A DNA stretch of 8,267 bases from Bacilli bacterium (GTDB taxonomy: Bacteria; Bacillota_I; Bacilli_A; RF39; UBA660): positions 1-8,267 of the forward strand of contig JAFUBK010000053.1 of assembly GCA_017460245.1 (NCBI GenBank), written 5' to 3'. Shown here in pieces: positions 6,347-8,267 of the stretch. Under the pieces are notes generated by a model. It was not told the origin of the DNA. It ran no database searches and saw nothing but the letters and a program-made list of their open reading frames with translations. The position numbers and the translations under genes are program-made. Position 1 is the stretch's first letter. Each line of letters starts with the position of its first letter.

Positions 6347-6913
6347 ATGCTAATACCAAGCGTAGTTGAAAAAAATTTAGATGGAGAAAGAGTCTATGAT
6401 ATTTATAGTAGATTATTAAAAGATAGAATTATAATTTTAAGTGGTGAAATTGACGATAACCTAGCTAATAGTATTGTCGCACAATTACTTTACTTAGATT
6501 CAATAAATCAAGATGACATCAATTTATACATCAATTCGCCAGGTGGTAGTATCACATCTGGAATGGCTATTTATGACACAATGAATTTTGTAAAAAGTAA
6601 AGTTTCCACAATTTGTATTGGCATGGCTGCAAGTATGGCTGCATTTTTACTTTCAAGTGGTGAAAAAGGGTTACGATATTGTTTACCTAATAGTGAAGTC
6701 ATGATTCACCAACCACTAGGAGGAGCTGAAGGACAAGCAACCGAAATAAAAATAGCAGCTGAAAGAATTTTAAAATTAAAAGCCAAACTAAATAGAATTT
6801 TAAGTTCCAATACCGGACAAAATTTAGAAAAAATTGAAAAAGACACTGAAAGAGATCATTTTCTTTCATCTAATGAAGCTTTAGAATATGGCATTATCGA
6901 TAAAATAATATAA
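6347..6913 (+). CDS. clpP: ATP-dependent Clp protease proteolytic subunit
   Basis: Serine protease that forms a two-ring tetradecamer in the cytosol and degrades substrates delivered by ClpX or ClpC. The 188 residues are close to the mature family length, so little or no propeptide is present. The catalytic triad is visible: Ser96 in GMAASMAAF (92-100), His121 in MIHQPLGG (119-126) and Asp170 in TERDHF (167-172). The substrate-binding loop INSPGGSITSG (62-72) and handle-helix region IKIAAERILKLKAKLN (134-149) are intact. Residues MLIPSVVEK form the N-terminal axial loop of the active form. The AGGAGG ribosome site 8 nt upstream fixes the start. It is monocistronic: it diverges from the nucleoside kinase and is followed at once by a terminator. 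No clpX, lon or ctsR gene is in the window. Confidence 0.98.
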   Translation: MLIPSVVEKNLDGERVYDIYSRLLKDRIIILSGEIDDNLANSIVAQLLYLDSINQDDINLYINSPGGSITSGMAIYDTMNFVKSKVSTICIGMAASMAAFLLSSGEKGLRYCLPNSEVMIHQPLGGAEGQATEIKIAAERILKLKAKLNRILSSNTGQNLEKIEKDTERDHFLSSNEALEYGIIDKII

Positions 6914-6939
6914 AAAACCGTTAATAGTTAACGGTTTTT
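6913..6939. terminator. Bidirectional intrinsic terminator between clpP and the spore-protein gene
   Basis: A 12-base inverted repeat AAAAACCGTTAA / TTAACGGTTTTT with the three-base centre TAG. The GC part (CCGTTAA) pairs exactly, and A- and T-runs on the two sides supply a U-tract in either direction. It begins within the clpP stop codon and lies 12 nt past the stop of the facing spore-protein gene, so it can end both convergent transcripts. Confidence 0.88.
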
Positions 6940-6951
6940 ATATCAAACTAA

Positions 6952-7158
6952 TTATTTAGTAAAGTTAGAACCACTTAAATGTTGTTGACCCATTTGTACA
7001 AGTCTTTTAGTAATTTCTCCACCTACTGAACCATTAGCTCTACTAGTAGTGTCTGGACCTAAATTAACTCCAAGTTCACTAGCAATCTCGTATTTCATTT
7101 GTTCGATTGCTTGTTTAGCACCAGGAACAACTAAACGATTACTATTGTTGTTAGCCAT
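6952..7158 (-). CDS. Alpha/beta-type small acid-soluble spore protein
   Basis: A 68-residue DNA-binding protein of the SspA/SspB family (PF00269), which coats spore DNA, shifts it to an A-like form and protects it from UV, and is later degraded as an amino acid store. The germination protease site EIASELG (24-30) is present, with expected cleavage after Ala26. The conserved second-helix region TTSRANGSVGGEITKRLV (37-54) is intact, and the N terminus MANNNSNRLVVPGA is typical. The start is set at 7158 rather than 7212: an AGGAGGTGA ribosome site lies directly before the 7158 ATG, and the extra 18 residues match nothing in the family. It lies downstream of thiI on the same strand, an order I recall from Bacillus subtilis (thiI beside sspA). 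In Bacillus such genes use sigma-G in the forespore. Confidence 0.95.
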   Translation of the reverse strand: MANNNSNRLVVPGAKQAIEQMKYEIASELGVNLGPDTTSRANGSVGGEITKRLVQMGQQHLSGSNFTK

Positions 7159-7173
7159 GTATTTCACCTCCTG

Positions 7174-7213
7174 TACATTAATATAGTGTGTACATTTGGC
7201 TATAAAATACATT
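7174..7213 (-). promoter_or_regulatory. Upstream region of the spore-protein gene: triple AATGTA repeat and weak sigma-G-like boxes
   Basis: AATGTA occurs three times on the minus strand at exactly 17-nt spacing (7213-7208, 7196-7191, 7179-7174). Between the second and third copies, CACACTA (7190-7184) resembles the sigma-G -10 consensus CATACTA. GTATT (7210-7206) resembles part of the -35 but at a 15-bp spacing, shorter than the usual 17-18. A forespore promoter here is plausible but not proven; the AGGAGGTGA ribosome site follows. Confidence 0.4.
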
Positions 7214-7233
7214 TTTTTTAGTGGTAAATTTTG

Positions 7234-8267
7234 TTAAAGAATATCAGAAAAAGAATCATTTTTAAAATTAGTAACAACTTCAATATTATCGATTATTTTA
7301 TCAATTAAAGCCTCATAATCAAAAGTCTTTTCATATGCTTCACATTTGCTTAACACCGGATTAATTACCGGATGTTTAGGCACAAAAATAGTACAGCAAT
7401 CTTCATATGGTAATATACTTGTATCATACGTACCTATTTTTTCCGCTAAATCAATTATTTCTAACTTATCAAAGCAAGCCACCGGTCTTATTACAGGCAT
7501 ATTAGTAACATAATTTATGCACTGAATACTACTCAAAGTTTGCGAAGCAACTTGCCCTATCGACTCACCATTTATTAAAACTTTAGCTCCTATTTTTTCC
7601 GCATATTTTGCCGCTATTCGATACATCATTCTCCTCATAATGGTTATCATATAAGTGTCAGGACATTTTTTATAAATTTCTTCCTGCATCTGTGTAAAAG
7701 GAACCACATGAACCTTTATATTGCCAGAGTACTTATTTAAAATATTAGCCAAAGTTAAAACTTTGTTTTTAGCCTCCACGCTAGTATGCGGTGGTGAATC
7801 AAAATATATACACTCAACATTAACCCCTCTTTTTAAAGCTAAGTATCCAGCAACCGGACTATCAATACCTCCACTTAACATTAAAAGTCCTGTGCCTTGA
7901 ACTCCAACTGGATATCCACCGCTTCCTTTTAACTCTTCTGTATAAACAAATGTCCCATTATTTCTAATTTCAACATTTAAAATAATGTCAGGATTATGAA
8001 CATCAACCTTAAAAGAGGAGTTTTTTAAAATCAAACCACCTAGTTTACTACTATATTCCATTGAAGGAATAGGAAATGTTTTATCAGCTCTATTAGTAAC
8101 AACTTTAAAAGTTTTTTTACTTTTATCCATAAGTTCCAAAGCTTTTTCCAAAACATCTTCAATATTATTATTAACCTTGTGACAAATAACTATTCCGTAA
8201 ATACCAAAAACTTTTTGATGTTTCATAGATGTTTTTAAAGCATCTTCACACTCTATATACATTCTAA
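7234..8267 (-). CDS. thiI: tRNA 4-thiouridine synthase / sulfurtransferase, 5' end missing
   Basis: Adenylates U8 of tRNA and accepts sulfur from a cysteine desulfurase to form 4-thiouridine; in some bacteria it also supplies sulfur for the thiamine thiazole. The gene runs off the right edge: the codon before the first visible Met (8262) is AGA, giving RMYIE, which matches the interior of the family (RMYI), so that Met is not the start. Judging from a family length near 400, about 50-60 residues are missing. Counting from that Met, a partial THUMP region covers about 1-110, the PP-loop is SGGIDSP (130-136), NGESIGQVASQT (231-242) follows, and DCC-TIFVPKHP (288-298) carries the conserved cysteine pair. 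There is no C-terminal rhodanese domain, as is usual in Bacillota. The spore-protein gene starts 75 nt downstream with no obvious terminator between. Confidence 0.96.
   Translation of the reverse strand, partial: RMYIECEDALKTSMKHQKVFGIYGIVICHKVNNNIEDVLEKALELMDKSKKTFKVVTNRADKTFPIPSMEYSSKLGGLILKNSSFKVDVHNPDIILNVEIRNNGTFVYTEELKGSGGYPVGVQGTGLLMLSGGIDSPVAGYLALKRGVNVECIYFDSPPHTSVEAKNKVLTLANILNKYSGNIKVHVVPFTQMQEEIYKKCPDTYMITIMRRMMYRIAAKYAEKIGAKVLINGESIGQVASQTLSSIQCINYVTNMPVIRPVACFDKLEIIDLAEKIGTYDTSILPYEDCCTIFVPKHPVINPVLSKCEAYEKTFDYEALIDKIIDNIEVVTNFKNDSFSDIL

Noticed and set aside
7159..7212. Longer start for the spore protein adding 18 residues
   Set aside because: The added residues match nothing in the family, while AGGAGGTGA sits just before the 7158 ATG.
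8260..8262. ATG at 8262 as the thiI start
   Set aside because: The preceding codon encodes Arg and RMYIE matches the family's interior; about 50-60 N-terminal residues lie outside the window.

Overview
The window comes from a low-GC (roughly 30 % by eye, not counted), Gram-positive-type bacterium of the Bacillota. The strong AGGAGG-type ribosome sites, the small acid-soluble spore protein next to thiI, and the Mollicutes/Bacilli flavour of GAPDH and of an Acholeplasma-like glucolipid synthase suggest an AT-rich member of the class Bacilli, for example an uncultured gut lineage near Erysipelotrichales/RF39. That placement is inference. The genetic code looks standard: all 17 tryptophans seen are TGG.

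Layout. Positions 1-2580 (minus strand) hold a tight operon read right to left: pgk (phosphoglycerate kinase), a YbhN/UPF0104-type membrane protein overlapping pgk by 11 nt, and a GT4 glycosyltransferase resembling monoglucosyl-diacylglycerol synthase, cut by the left edge. Positions 2692-3472 (plus strand) hold a two-gene unit, a DUF4186 protein and a GtrA-family membrane protein, ending in a perfect 38-bp palindrome that can terminate both strands. Positions 3556-6235 (minus) hold a large TGS/ThrRS-like nucleoside kinase followed 13 nt later by gap (GAPDH). clpP (6347-6913, plus) diverges from the kinase and faces the spore-protein gene (6952-7158, minus) across a second bidirectional terminator. 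thiI (7234-8267, minus) runs off the right edge.

How it fits together. gap and pgk catalyse consecutive glycolytic steps but lie in separate transcription units, split by the oppositely oriented DUF4186-gtrA pair. pgk shares its operon with two membrane/glycolipid genes. clpP is protein quality control, thiI makes 4-thiouridine in tRNA (and may feed thiamine synthesis), and the spore protein implies sporulation or a sporulating ancestor.

The window is mostly conserved housekeeping sequence. I found no CRISPR array, insertion sequence, prophage, RNA gene or riboswitch, and nothing that clearly forms a new biological system. The points most worth a second look are the kinase's ThrRS-like region lacking all four editing-site residues, the possible insertion between gap and pgk, the pgk-glycolipid operon, the uncharacterised DUF4186-GtrA pair, and a 17-nt-spaced triple repeat before the spore-protein gene. 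No intergenic stretch exceeds about 111 bases.
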